The position numbers and the translations under genes are program-made. 64,000 nucleotides of DNA from Alphaproteobacteria bacterium (GTDB taxonomy: Bacteria; Pseudomonadota; Alphaproteobacteria; Puniceispirillales; UBA1172): contig JADHOM010000010.1 in NCBI GenBank assembly GCA_016778985.1, positions 1 through 64,000 of the forward strand, given 5' to 3'. Numbering within the stretch: position 1 is the stretch's first letter; each line of letters begins with the position of its first letter. Shown here piece after piece: positions 1 through 7,816 of this stretch. The notes below the pieces were generated by a model. The model did not search any database. It was given only the letters and a program-made list of their open reading frames with translations, and was not told where the DNA came from.

Positions 1-292
1 CTGGCGGCGGTGTAGAGGTGGCAAGGATAGCGTTCACATCCTCCAAGCCAAAGCGTTCGCGCATGGAATTGATCCGCAGAATACGTTCCACCCCATCATC
101 GGCTTGCGGTTGAGCAAACAGAGCTAATGCCTTTTGCCGTGCCTCGGCCTTATCCTTGGGTGCGATACCGTCCTCAAGCTCAACGCAGACCATATCAACA
201 CCACTTGCCAGCGCTTTCGGATACATGTCTGGACGTAACCCCGGAACAAAAATGAAGCTGCGTCTTGGGCGAATGTTGGAATTGTCTGCCAT
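1..292 (-). CDS. HpcH/HpaI aldolase / citrate lyase beta family protein (N-terminal part)
   Basis: This gene runs off the left edge; only the first 97 codons are present. I translated them directly: the protein opens MADNSNIRPRRSFIFVPGLR, the usual N-terminus of CitE-like enzymes, where the F-V-P-G-x-R strand starts the TIM barrel. A V-C-V-E-L-E-D-G stretch follows, in which the acidic residues normally help bind the metal, and then a Lys/Ala/Arg-rich helix (KDKAEARQKA). The family cleaves or condenses CoA esters such as malyl-, methylmalyl- or citramalyl-CoA. The substrate cannot be told from this fragment. The ATG at 292 has an AGAGAGAGG ribosome binding site about ten bases upstream. The gene probably belongs to the same catabolic neighbourhood as the dehydrogenase at 516-2171. 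Confidence 0.85.
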   Translation of the reverse strand, partial: MADNSNIRPRRSFIFVPGLRPDMYPKALASGVDMVCVELEDGIAPKDKAEARQKALALFAQPQADDGVERILRINSMRERFGLEDVNAILATSTPPP

Positions 293-327
293 TAGTCTTT
301 TCCCTCTCTCTATTCACTTTTGGTCAA

Positions 328-486
328 TTACATATTTTCAGTACAATTAGGCACAGACTGCACGGCGACAGCAGCATAATCCGAAACCCCAATAATAGGC
401 ATTATCCCTATACTCTGCATGAGCTGATCATAAAATGCTACCGCACAATTCAGATCATTAGTGGCAAGCATTACATTTCCGATCAT
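328..486 (-). pseudogene. Truncated VOC (glyoxalase/bleomycin-resistance fold) protein remnant
   Basis: From the ATG at 486 the reading frame opens MIGNVMLATNDLNCAVAFYD, the typical first beta strand and helix of a vicinal-oxygen-chelate protein. The frame stops after 52 codons, whereas members need about 120. None of the later metal-binding or barrel strands can be seen in the following bases before the next gene starts at 292. A GGAAAGGAAG ribosome binding site precedes the ATG, so the 5' end looks intact and the 3' end deleted. It lies 29 bases downstream of the GMC dehydrogenase gene and may once have been its partner. It could still be translated as a small peptide, but a decayed gene is the simpler reading. 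Confidence 0.6.
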
Positions 487-515
487 TGGTTTTTCTTCCT
501 TTCCCATCGGGCGTC

Positions 516-2171
516 TCAACGCTGGCTGGTTTCGTAATGCGTATTCTGCCAAACAGGCACTTCAATGCGCGGCAATGGTGACTTACCAAGAATAGCATCG
601 CTCATCTTTTCGGCAATCATTATGGTTGGGCTATTGGTATTGCCATTTGTTGCCATTGGCATGACCGAGGCGTCAACTACTCTTAAATTATCAATTCCAT
701 GCACCCTACCATCCATATCAACTACGGCTCCGCGATCAATTTTCGCGCCCATCTTAGCGGTGCCGGAAAGATGCCATTGCGTCGCCAGGTTGCTAGCCAG
801 ACATTGATCCAGCTCACTGTCAGAATGCACAGTCTTGCCGGGATAGATTTCGTCACCACAGAGCCGCTCAAATGACGGCTGTTTGACAAGCTCCCGAACA
901 ATCCTGATGCCCTTGCGCAACTTATCACGGTCGCGCGAATCTTTCATGTAATTGACCAAAATCCGCGGTGGTGAGGAGGGGTTAGAGTCACGCAGAGTAA
1001 TGCTACCCCGGCTATATGTCCGCATCAGCCCAACATGTATCTGAAAGGCATGTTCTGGCAGTGGCTCCCATGTCTCGTCATCCACGGCAACGGGTGAGAT
1101 CGTGAGCTGAATATCTGGATATTCAACGCCAGCTGCCGACCGTAAACAGGCAACCGTTTCAAATTGGTTTGAGGCACAAATGCCATCACGCCACAACAAC
1201 CAACGGATACCGGCAAGCGTCCGCCCTAAAAGCCGCGTATGCGGCCAGATAGAAACCGGCTCATTACAACGGAATTTCAGAACAAAATCAGGGTGATCAT
1301 TAAGATTCTGGCCAACACCCGGCAGGTCTGCCAGCACCTCAATGCCCATCGCTTTCAGATCAATCGCGGGGCCAACCCCAGACAACATCAGCAAGTGCGG
1401 GCTACCAACAGCACCGGCGCTGAGGATAACTTCGGTTTTTGCATTGACATCAAAAGTCTGGCCATTTGCCTTTGTATAGCGAATACCAGTCGCGGTTTTG
1501 CCATCAAATAAAATTTTCTCAACCTGAGCTTTTGTGATGATGTGGAGATTTTTGCGTGACCGCGCCGGGTCTAAATAAGCAATTGCAGTACTGCTTCTAG
1601 CTCCATTGTGGATACTCATATCGAGAACACCAAATCCCTCTTGGCGATAGCCGCAAATATCCTCAGTTATGGGATAACCTGCCTCTTCGCCCGCGGCCAT
1701 AAAGGCCTTGTAAATCGGGTTTTGCGGTGATGGACGATTGACATTAAGAGGCCCACCGCCACCACGGTATTCTGTCGCACCGCCCGAATAGTTTTCCATG
1801 CGTTTGAAATAGGGCAAAACATCCGCATAGCCCCAACCTTCGCATCCTGACTGTCGCCATCCTTCAAAATCAAGTGCATGACCACGGATGAAAACCATGC
1901 CATTTATGGACGAAGATCCACCAAGCGTCTTGCCGCGATCATGGGTCATGACGCGCCCACCTAATTCGGGTTCAGGTTCACCCTGAAATGCCCAGTTATG
2001 CCGCGTGGATTGCAGATTTTGCAAAACGGCGGCAGGAATTTTCAAAGATAGGGCATTATTTTTTGGCCCTGCCTCAATCAGAAGAACGCGATGCTTACCC
2101 TCATGGGACAACCGATTGGCAAGGACACAGCCTGCTGAACCAGCCCCTACAATTATATAGTCATAATCCAT
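516..2171 (-). CDS. GMC family FAD-dependent oxidoreductase (choline dehydrogenase-like)
   Basis: This 551-residue protein is full length for the glucose-methanol-choline family, which oxidises alcohols with FAD. The Rossmann motif GAGSAG lies at residues 9-14. The first GMC signature, with GGSSSINGM, is at 84-92, and the second (SAGAVGSPHLLMLSGVGP) is mid-protein. The catalytic His sits in QWHLSGTAKMG at about 467, with the partner Asn near 511-513 in NGNTNSP. There is no signal peptide, so it is cytoplasmic. A BetI-like regulator gene lies just upstream on the same strand. That suggests choline or another small alcohol as substrate, but GMC substrates are hard to predict. The promoter region holds a dyad at 2272-2294. 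Confidence 0.93.
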   Translation of the reverse strand: MDYDYIIVGAGSAGCVLANRLSHEGKHRVLLIEAGPKNNALSLKIPAAVLQNLQSTRHNWAFQGEPEPELGGRVMTHDRGKTLGGSSSINGMVFIRGHALDFEGWRQSGCEGWGYADVLPYFKRMENYSGGATEYRGGGGPLNVNRPSPQNPIYKAFMAAGEEAGYPITEDICGYRQEGFGVLDMSIHNGARSSTAIAYLDPARSRKNLHIITKAQVEKILFDGKTATGIRYTKANGQTFDVNAKTEVILSAGAVGSPHLLMLSGVGPAIDLKAMGIEVLADLPGVGQNLNDHPDFVLKFRCNEPVSIWPHTRLLGRTLAGIRWLLWRDGICASNQFETVACLRSAAGVEYPDIQLTISPVAVDDETWEPLPEHAFQIHVGLMRTYSRGSITLRDSNPSSPPRILVNYMKDSRDRDKLRKGIRIVRELVKQPSFERLCGDEIYPGKTVHSDSELDQCLASNLATQWHLSGTAKMGAKIDRGAVVDMDGRVHGIDNLRVVDASVMPMATNGNTNSPTIMIAEKMSDAILGKSPLPRIEVPVWQNTHYETSQR

Positions 2172-2252
2172 GAGATAATTTCCATCACCTTTTTGCGCTG
2201 GTAATATTTCATCACCATCGGCAAGCCAAACCCATAATTCAAAGCTTATAAC

Positions 2253-2294
2253 AAAACTTACCGTTTGTAAATAAACTTACCAATAGTTAGTTTA
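2253..2294 (-). promoter_or_regulatory. Candidate operator of the GMC dehydrogenase gene
   Basis: Two copies of GGTAAGTTT (minus strand) lie 19 bases apart, about 85-110 bases before the start codon at 2171. The distal copy is half of a near-perfect dyad at 2272-2294, with arms TAAACTAAC and GTAAGTTTA, a five-base centre and one mismatch. The same box recurs upstream of the GcvT-family and DUF1330 genes. Binding by the adjacent TetR-type regulator is an inference. Confidence 0.5.
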
Positions 2295-2310
2295 AAAAAA
2301 ATTGATGCGA

Positions 2311-2988
2311 TCAAAACACGTTCCGGTGAAAGAGTTTTGAGCTCAATGCGATATCGGCAATCGCCTTAATCTTCTGACGCGCGGCGCGGTGATATTCACG
2401 TTGTTCATCAGAAGCGCCTATTAGCTCAAGTGTCGTAAACTCAAACTCATCAAGCGCTTTATCGCAATCAGGGGTATTGGCAAATAAACCCGCCCGAACC
2501 CAAATCCCATCAATTAAAATACCAAGGATATTGGCGACATCAGAAACCTTATCGGCATCCAGAAAATGCTTCAGCTCATGCGAAAGATTGCTTTTAATGC
2601 GGGCATTATTTACAGCCTGCACACGCTGGCACATGGCATTGTGCGGGACTTCTGCTAATAGCGATACCCATGCTTGGCAGACTTCTCTGTTATAAATTGT
2701 TTTGGAAAAATTGGAATAGGCGATGGCCCAGAACCGCTCATAAGGTGTTTCTGTATGGCGGATCAATTCAACTAAAGACATGCTCAAAAGCGAATTAGAT
2801 CGGCGGAATACCGCCTCCAATAATGCGCTTTTGTCTTTAAAATGATGCAGCACCACGCCTTTGGAGACACCAGCGATTTCCCCAACCTTTTCAAGGGTAG
2901 TGCCTCTCAATCCGTATCTTATGACCGCTTCAAACGCAGCTTGCGAAAGCTCATGGCGTCGGATTGAGCGGATTGAACGTGCTTGCAT
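2311..2988 (-). CDS. TetR family regulator, BetI-like
   Basis: This 225-residue protein has an N-terminal helix-turn-helix at about residues 12-60: an ISRA-like first helix (RRHELSQAAFEAVIRYG), then TTLEKVGEIAGVSKGVVLHHFKDKSALLEA. The G-V-S-x-G-x-V-x-H-H-F recognition helix resembles BetI, the choline-responsive repressor, more than generic TetR. The C-terminal half is helical and should bind the ligand. It is transcribed in the same direction as the GMC dehydrogenase gene, which begins 139 bases further on. A dyad upstream of its own start (3041-3060) could be an autoregulatory site. The ligand is unknown, and I would not assign betI without synteny to betA and betB. Confidence 0.88.
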   Translation of the reverse strand: MQARSIRSIRRHELSQAAFEAVIRYGLRGTTLEKVGEIAGVSKGVVLHHFKDKSALLEAVFRRSNSLLSMSLVELIRHTETPYERFWAIAYSNFSKTIYNREVCQAWVSLLAEVPHNAMCQRVQAVNNARIKSNLSHELKHFLDADKVSDVANILGILIDGIWVRAGLFANTPDCDKALDEFEFTTLELIGASDEQREYHRAARQKIKAIADIALSSKLFHRNVF

Positions 2989-3040
2989 GATACGACATTA
3001 TCCTCGCAGAGAAGAAACCAGTTTCATGGATAACGCCCAT

Positions 3041-3060
3041 AAGTAAAGATGTCTATACTT
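3041..3060. promoter_or_regulatory. Inverted repeat upstream of the TetR gene
   Basis: AAGTA and TACTT arms with an inner AGA/TCT pairing form a 20-base imperfect palindrome in which eight of ten positions pair. It lies 53 bases before the TetR start codon, a plausible operator position. It does not resemble the ATTGGTAA box, so the two sites may bind different proteins. Confidence 0.35.
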
Positions 3061-3155
3061 GACGATTAAAATAAACCCTAGCCATAAGAGCTTTTAGGTT
3101 AAGGGCGGTTAATTTTTCAACATTAAGCATGGGCATTATTTGACCTCTTTTGACG

Positions 3156-4322
3156 TTAGGGAATAGTGCGATCAAGCCCTCTGACGATACGGTGATCTCT
3201 GTCATAGAACGGCGTTTCTACAATGTCACAATCATGCAAACTGCCATCAGGGAGCTGCAGTGTCATCTTGCGCCCGACCCATTCACCTGGTGCATGAAAC
3301 CGCGCATAGCCTATCCCTAGACCTAGTGTAGGTGATGGCACACCAGCGGTGATCTGGCCAACCTCAGTGCCTTCATCAAGGATACGGCTTCCCGAAGACG
3401 GCGTTGCCGTGGCGCAGGTAAGCCCCTTCAACAAAGGGCGCTTATCAGCGTTAATCAAAGCATCACGTCCGATAAAGCTCTCATTCTCCAAATCGACAAA
3501 ACTGCCAAGCCCAGCCTCAAATGGCGTCATGGTTGTATCCATATCTGTTGTATTGCCCAGAATACCTCCCTCAATGCGGCGAATGGTCAACGCACGAGTG
3601 GAAGAAAACTCCATCCCGAACGGCGCGCCAGCCTGCATCAGATGATCCCATAACGCGAGATGATCCGTGCTGGCACCGCCACAATAAATCTCAAACCCCA
3701 GCTCATTAGTGAAGCCAGAACGTGAGACATAAAGGCTCTGGCCACCAAGATCAAAGTATCCTGATCTGAAATACTTCATATTTTCATCAATTTTACCTGC
3801 CGAAGCCGCTTTCATGATATCAAAAGACGCTGGCCCCTGGATTTGCAACACCCGTGAGTTAGGATCCGAAATCTCAACGTCAAAGCCGCCACTATGCGCC
3901 ATCAGCCAAGTTTCAAATGGGCCGTCAGCCTGCACATACCAGAACCGATCAGGGGCAAGTTTGAATACCACACCATCCATGAAAATGCCGCCCTGTGGCG
4001 TGCAAGCGAGCGCGTAATAACCACGGCCTTCGGTCATTGTCGACACTTTGCGGGTCAGCACCTTTTCCAGAAACGGCACAGCATCTGGCCCGGAAATTTC
4101 AACCGGTTTTTCTGGCACGTCAAAAATTAACGCCTTGCGGCGCAGTGTCCAGTATTTAGCAAGAAAATCTTCCTCATTATATACAGCAAAAAATCGTCCT
4201 GCATAAATACCGCGAACCATTTTGGACGTGTCATGGCGTTCAATGAAGGGGGATTCCTCAAATCGCCTTGCACTAATGGTAATCGTATTCTCAAAGTCTT
4301 TTTCTTCCTGAAAATTCGCCAT
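3156..4322 (-). CDS. Aminomethyltransferase (GcvT/DmdA superfamily) folate-binding enzyme
   Basis: This 388-residue protein belongs to the GcvT family, which moves one-carbon units from an amine or sulfonium substrate to tetrahydrofolate. It contains the N-terminal folate-binding core (F-D-V-P-E-K-P-V-E-I-x-G-P-D-A), the segment VLQIQGPASFDIM, the central RSGFTNELGFEIY and the C-terminal beta domain ending with GIGYARF. Its length fits free-standing enzymes such as DMSP demethylase-like or dimethylglycine-type proteins. The substrate cannot be fixed from sequence alone. I chose the ATG at 4322 because the GGAAG ribosome binding site is six bases from it; the ATG at 4328 would be too close. 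An ATTGGTAA box lies about 100 bases upstream. Confidence 0.82.
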   Translation of the reverse strand: MANFQEEKDFENTITISARRFEESPFIERHDTSKMVRGIYAGRFFAVYNEEDFLAKYWTLRRKALIFDVPEKPVEISGPDAVPFLEKVLTRKVSTMTEGRGYYALACTPQGGIFMDGVVFKLAPDRFWYVQADGPFETWLMAHSGGFDVEISDPNSRVLQIQGPASFDIMKAASAGKIDENMKYFRSGYFDLGGQSLYVSRSGFTNELGFEIYCGGASTDHLALWDHLMQAGAPFGMEFSSTRALTIRRIEGGILGNTTDMDTTMTPFEAGLGSFVDLENESFIGRDALINADKRPLLKGLTCATATPSSGSRILDEGTEVGQITAGVPSPTLGLGIGYARFHAPGEWVGRKMTLQLPDGSLHDCDIVETPFYDRDHRIVRGLDRTIP

Positions 4323-4337
4323 CTCCATCTTCCTTTC

Positions 4338-4379
4338 TGAGCTTTCCCTTGCTGAGCTTTCCCTTGCTGAGCTTTCTTT
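4338..4379. repeat. 15-base tandem repeat in the GcvT-family gene leader
   Basis: Two exact copies of TGAGCTTTCCCTTGC (4338-4352 and 4353-4367) are followed by a third that shares its first nine bases. They lie just upstream of the ribosome binding site and would be transcribed in the 5' untranslated region. Confidence 0.9.
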
Positions 4380-4416
4380 AGAGTAAGATCACTCTCACGG
4401 AAAAAACAATGGACTA

Positions 4417-4430
4417 AAAACTTACCAATG
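4417..4430 (-). promoter_or_regulatory. ATTGGTAA box upstream of the GcvT-family gene
   Basis: The minus strand reads ATTGGTAAGTTTTT. It matches the box in the GMC dehydrogenase promoter over 12 consecutive bases and sits at a similar distance, about 100 bases, from the start codon. Only one arm of the dyad is well conserved here. Confidence 0.45.
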
Positions 4431-4615
4431 AACAGTATTATTTCAATGTCTCTTACTCAAAACCTGAAAATAAAGGATGAGTCATGAAAAATGAATATGA
4501 TCGAAGTCTCATTTAGGGGTCAAGATAAAGGAGGCGACATAAATATCATATTAGCGGCTAGTGGCAAATCGGATAGCATCTTCAAGCCGGTCGTCACCCC
4601 AGAATATCTCATCAC

Positions 4616-4912
4616 CTATTCAGCGACGCCCTCGGCAAGCATCAAATCCGTATCTGAGCATTGTTCACGCACCGCTTTTGCGGCTTGATACTCCGCACTA
4701 TGATAAAAGCTGTTAGCGACCTCCATGCTTTCAAACTCAATCATCATCACGATACCCGTGACATCGCCCTCTAGCCTGTCCGCCACCGGGCCACGAGCAA
4801 GCACTTTGCCGCCATATTTTTTGATAGCAGGCCCTGCCATGCCAGAAAACTCTTGGAACTTGTCTTGATCTGTAACTCTAATATTAGCAACTAAATAGCC
4901 TTTGGGCATCAT
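4616..4912 (-). CDS. DUF1330 family protein
   Basis: This 98-residue protein carries the DUF1330 pattern, a dimeric alpha-beta barrel (ferredoxin-like) fold. It has GYLVANIRVTDQDKFQEF at the start, the central KKYGGKVLARGP, the strand VMMIEFES and the helix AxxFYHSAEYQAAKAVR. The biochemical role of the family is unknown; relatives often sit near catabolic enzymes. Two adjacent ATG codons (4912 and 4909) are possible, with AAAGG seven bases before the first. An ATTGGTAA box 26 bases upstream suggests co-regulation with the GMC and GcvT-family genes. Confidence 0.85.
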   Translation of the reverse strand: MMPKGYLVANIRVTDQDKFQEFSGMAGPAIKKYGGKVLARGPVADRLEGDVTGIVMMIEFESMEVANSFYHSAEYQAAKAVREQCSDTDLMLAEGVAE

Positions 4913-4937
4913 CCACCTACCTTTTATATATCTGATT

Positions 4938-4946
4938 TTACCAATG
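4938..4946 (-). promoter_or_regulatory. ATTGGTAA box upstream of the DUF1330 gene
   Basis: The minus strand reads CATTGGTAA. It shares nine bases with the box at 4417-4430 and lies 26 bases before the start codon, close enough to overlap a promoter -10 region or the 5' leader. Confidence 0.4.
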
Positions 4947-5096
4947 CATAGATTTAAGCTTAACAGGAAGATCGATTTATGAAAGGGTATTTTGAGTTAT
5001 GTTGAGATATTGATGATGCTGTTTTGAAAACAGCCGAATAAGAAAGTGTTATCATTGCTAAGATATTTTACACCTAAAACAAACCCCTCAAAACCA

Positions 5097-6113
5097 ATGG
5101 CAAAACGTAAGATTTTAATCTTAGCCCCCATGATAGGTATTGGTGATTTGGTATGGGTGAAACCATGGATTGATGCGGCGGCAGACCAGCATGACGTTGT
5201 TTTAATGACAAAACCGTCATCCCACGCCCATATTACCATGCAAGAGCATATCCACAAAAATAACCAAGAAAAAAATATGGAACTGCGCTCACTTTATCGT
5301 TCTATGAGAGGCCAAAAGGGCAAACATGATGGCATTTCCGGTATCTTCAGATTAGCCCATGATATCACTAAAATTAAGCCTGATGAAGTCTGGATATTTC
5401 ACCGGAGCTGGCGTTATGCGGCGGCGGCTTGGCTGGCAAGGGTCAAAAAAAGAATTGGCTTTGGTCTGGGCAGACAGCAATGGTTTTTGACCGAACCTTC
5501 ACCAATACCTGATGACATGATCGGCATTCATCCGCGTCAAGCCGTTGCCAGTATATTAAATCCTCAAGGCATATGCCCCAAAGATACCCATCCCCGACTT
5601 AAAGCCAATGCTGATCAAATCGCTCTGGCGAAAGCAACTCTGCCTGCGAATACGCCAATACTTATTATGGGTGTTGGGTGCAGCACAGCGGATCGCCGCT
5701 GGTCGCCGACACATTTTGCCGAGGTGATTAACTGGCTCCATCAATCATACCCGAATTATCATATCGCGCTATGTGGAGGGCCTGATGAAGGCGATATTGG
5801 AGAGCAGGTTGTGAAGCGTGTCGATAGCAAGCCTGATCAGGTGCAGCTGATTTTTGACCAACCGCTTGGCGTTGTCGTTGGTATTCTTCAATTATCCACA
5901 CTTTATATTGGTAATGATACCAGCCTGATCAATATCGCGGCAGCAACGGGAACACGTTGTATCCGCATTTATGCAAGCTCTTTACCAATCCTCTCCTCTG
6001 AGTATATCACCTCATTATGGCCAGCCGATAAATCACGGATCGATGTTTGGGGTAGCATTGATGACATCACCCCACAAGACGTCATAGATGCGGTAAAACC
6101 CTTACTGAATTAA
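5097..6113 (+). CDS. Glycosyltransferase family 9 (ADP-heptose:LPS heptosyltransferase-like)
   Basis: This protein of about 338 residues has the two-domain GT-B layout of family 9. The N-terminal stretch ILAPMIGIGDLVWVKPW corresponds to the G-x-G-D loop of heptosyltransferases. The C-terminal domain has GVGCSTADRRWSPTHFAEV, ALCGGPDEGDIGE, and the nucleotide-sugar site LYIGNDTSLINIAAATGT. Family members add heptose to the lipid A-Kdo core on the cytoplasmic side of the inner membrane. The ADP-heptose epimerase gene 126 bases downstream supports that substrate. The ATG at 5097 is preferred over a GTG at 5046 because family similarity begins there; no clear ribosome binding site is seen at either. 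Confidence 0.85.
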   Translation: MAKRKILILAPMIGIGDLVWVKPWIDAAADQHDVVLMTKPSSHAHITMQEHIHKNNQEKNMELRSLYRSMRGQKGKHDGISGIFRLAHDITKIKPDEVWIFHRSWRYAAAAWLARVKKRIGFGLGRQQWFLTEPSPIPDDMIGIHPRQAVASILNPQGICPKDTHPRLKANADQIALAKATLPANTPILIMGVGCSTADRRWSPTHFAEVINWLHQSYPNYHIALCGGPDEGDIGEQVVKRVDSKPDQVQLIFDQPLGVVVGILQLSTLYIGNDTSLINIAAATGTRCIRIYASSLPILSSEYITSLWPADKSRIDVWGSIDDITPQDVIDAVKPLLN

Positions 6114-6205
6114 TCCGCTACCGATACTCTTAATTTTCATAAGGCATCGTCATAAGACGAAGCATTACCGCTTGTTATATTTTTTGGGAAAACATACACT
6201 AGATT

Positions 6206-6235
6206 TTGATAATATTCTTGAGGCAAATTTATAAC
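6206..6235 (+). promoter_or_regulatory. Sigma70-type promoter of the epimerase gene
   Basis: TTGATA at 6206-6211 and TATAAC at 6230-6235 are separated by 18 bases. The expected start point falls within two bases of the ATG at 6240, so the mRNA should have almost no leader. Confidence 0.5.
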
Positions 6236-6239
6236 TATC

Positions 6240-7076
6240 ATGAAAATTTTATTGACCGGACATAAAGGTTTCATCGGCCAAAATCTATATAAAACCCTGT
6301 TAAAACTGGGGCATAATGTTGAGGGCTGGGATTGGGGTGATGGGCTAGCGCCATCGGCTCCATATCCTCAAATTGTAGGCCGTGATATCGTTATCCACCT
6401 CGGCGCAATTAGCTCAACCACCTATCCAAATGTTGAGCAGATTTTCACCCAAAATACAGATTTTAGCATTTGGCTCTATGATCAATGTCAGGCGCATAAT
6501 ATTGATTTTCACTACGCCTCAAGCGCCAGCGTCTATGGAACGCTAAACCATTTTAATGAAGCTGGGCCGTTTCAACCGCAAAGCCCCTATGCGTATAGTA
6601 AATATCTATTTGATCGTCACATTATGCAAAATCCGGCCGAGCATATTAAAGTCATCGGCTTTCGGTATTTTAATGTTTATGGCCATTATGGCGAAACCCA
6701 TAAAGGCGACATGGCAAGCCCTTACACAAAGTTTATAAAGCAAGCGAAAGAGCAAGGTGCGATAAAGCTGTTTGAGGATAGTGATCAGTATAGCCGCGAT
6801 TTTATCAGTGTCGAAGATGTTGTCAAAATACACTGCACGATGATTAATAATGCCCAATCAGGCATATATAATATCGGCACAGGCAAGCCAGTCAGTTTTC
6901 AGGTTGTTGCAGAGAGTATTGCAGATAAATACAATGCTCAGATTACATATGTCCCAATGCCGAATAATCTCAAGCAACAATATCAGAAATATACCTGCGC
7001 TGATCTCACTCGGCTGAAACCGCTTATTGATCATGAGTTTCAGTGCATTACAGAATATATCAACAGCCATAATTGA
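6240..7076 (+). CDS. hldD: ADP-L-glycero-D-manno-heptose 6-epimerase-like SDR enzyme
   Basis: This 278-residue extended short-chain dehydrogenase/reductase has the NAD(P) motif GHKGFIG at residues 7-13. The catalytic region shows SSASVYG, and the Y-x-x-x-K pair is in PYAYSKYLFD. RYFNVYGHYGETHKGDMASP and KLFEDSDQYSRDFISVEDV follow. The E-x-H-K-G-x-M-A-S block and the KLFE-x-S-x-x-x-x-RDF block are hallmarks of HldD, which inverts C6 of ADP-D-glycero-heptose for LPS core synthesis. The protein is slightly shorter than the usual 310-330 residues. The preceding heptosyltransferase gene supports the call. The start is preceded by a promoter rather than a ribosome binding site. Confidence 0.82.
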   Translation: MKILLTGHKGFIGQNLYKTLLKLGHNVEGWDWGDGLAPSAPYPQIVGRDIVIHLGAISSTTYPNVEQIFTQNTDFSIWLYDQCQAHNIDFHYASSASVYGTLNHFNEAGPFQPQSPYAYSKYLFDRHIMQNPAEHIKVIGFRYFNVYGHYGETHKGDMASPYTKFIKQAKEQGAIKLFEDSDQYSRDFISVEDVVKIHCTMINNAQSGIYNIGTGKPVSFQVVAESIADKYNAQITYVPMPNNLKQQYQKYTCADLTRLKPLIDHEFQCITEYINSHN

Positions 7077-7195
7077 GGCATCGTCAGTGACTGTCGGCTT
7101 TGCAAAAAACATTCCGACGATATCACTTAATTATAATTTTTATCGGTAATCAGATACTAGCCAAACACTCCACTAGAAAAAACCTGGCATATTTA

Positions 7196-7642
7196 TCAAG
7201 ATAAGGTTCCGTCAATAACATATTGCAAAATACGAACAACTTGCTCAGGTGTTTCCACCACCGCCAAGGCGGCGGCATCAACCTCTTTTAACGCATGCTG
7301 ATGGTCTGGCTGGTGCATAACAATGATTGATTTACCCAGCGCCGCCGCATAACCCGCATCAAATGCCGCGTTCCATTGTTTATATTTTTCGCCAAATCGC
7401 ACCACCACAATATCGGCATCAGCAATGGCCTTTCTTGTCCGTATAGCATTAAGCTTTGCGCCTTTGTGATCATGCCAAAACTTGTTGGGCTCATCACCAA
7501 GAATAGCCACACCACAATCATCACTCGCGCTATGATCGGTCACAGGAGAAGTGAAGCGAACATCCATTCCCTTGGCGCCTCGAATGATCTGATCGCGCCA
7601 GTCAGTATGGATTTCTCCGGATAGATATACGGTCATTATCAT
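7196..7642 (-). CDS. YtoQ family protein
   Basis: This protein of about 148 residues matches the YtoQ family, a nucleoside 2-deoxyribosyltransferase-like fold of unknown substrate. It shows VYLSGEIHTDWRD at the start, then TSPVTDHSASDDCG, the central IRTRKAIADADIVVVRFGEKYKQWNAAFDAG and a final helix with PEQVVRILQYV. The acidic and aromatic residues in the last block would line the nucleoside pocket. Two ATG codons (7642 and 7636) follow a GGTGAG ribosome binding site; the first is better spaced. It stands alone, divergent from a permease gene. Confidence 0.85.
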   Translation of the reverse strand: MIMTVYLSGEIHTDWRDQIIRGAKGMDVRFTSPVTDHSASDDCGVAILGDEPNKFWHDHKGAKLNAIRTRKAIADADIVVVRFGEKYKQWNAAFDAGYAAALGKSIIVMHQPDHQHALKEVDAAALAVVETPEQVVRILQYVIDGTLS

Positions 7643-7816
7643 CACTAATTCTCACCACTGGATGTTGATAAAGCATCAGCCTATATGGGCTAAAACAACA
7701 AAGCAAGCCGCATGCCAAGACAATATGGTCTGCATTACTGATTGCCTTTAAGCCAATATAGCAATAGGGTTTTAGGTCTCGTCAGGCTTTTACGTCTCGC
7801 CACAGGGCACCACATT

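Noticed and set aside
3156-4322. Assignment as DMSP demethylase DmdA.
   Set aside because: Family membership is clear but the residues that separate DmdA from other GcvT-like enzymes cannot be judged by eye. A phylogeny with known DmdA clades would decide.
4491-4688. A 65-codon plus-strand frame with ATG after the GcvT-family promoter.
   Set aside because: It runs into the 3' end of the DUF1330 gene on the other strand, has no family features and a poor ribosome binding site.
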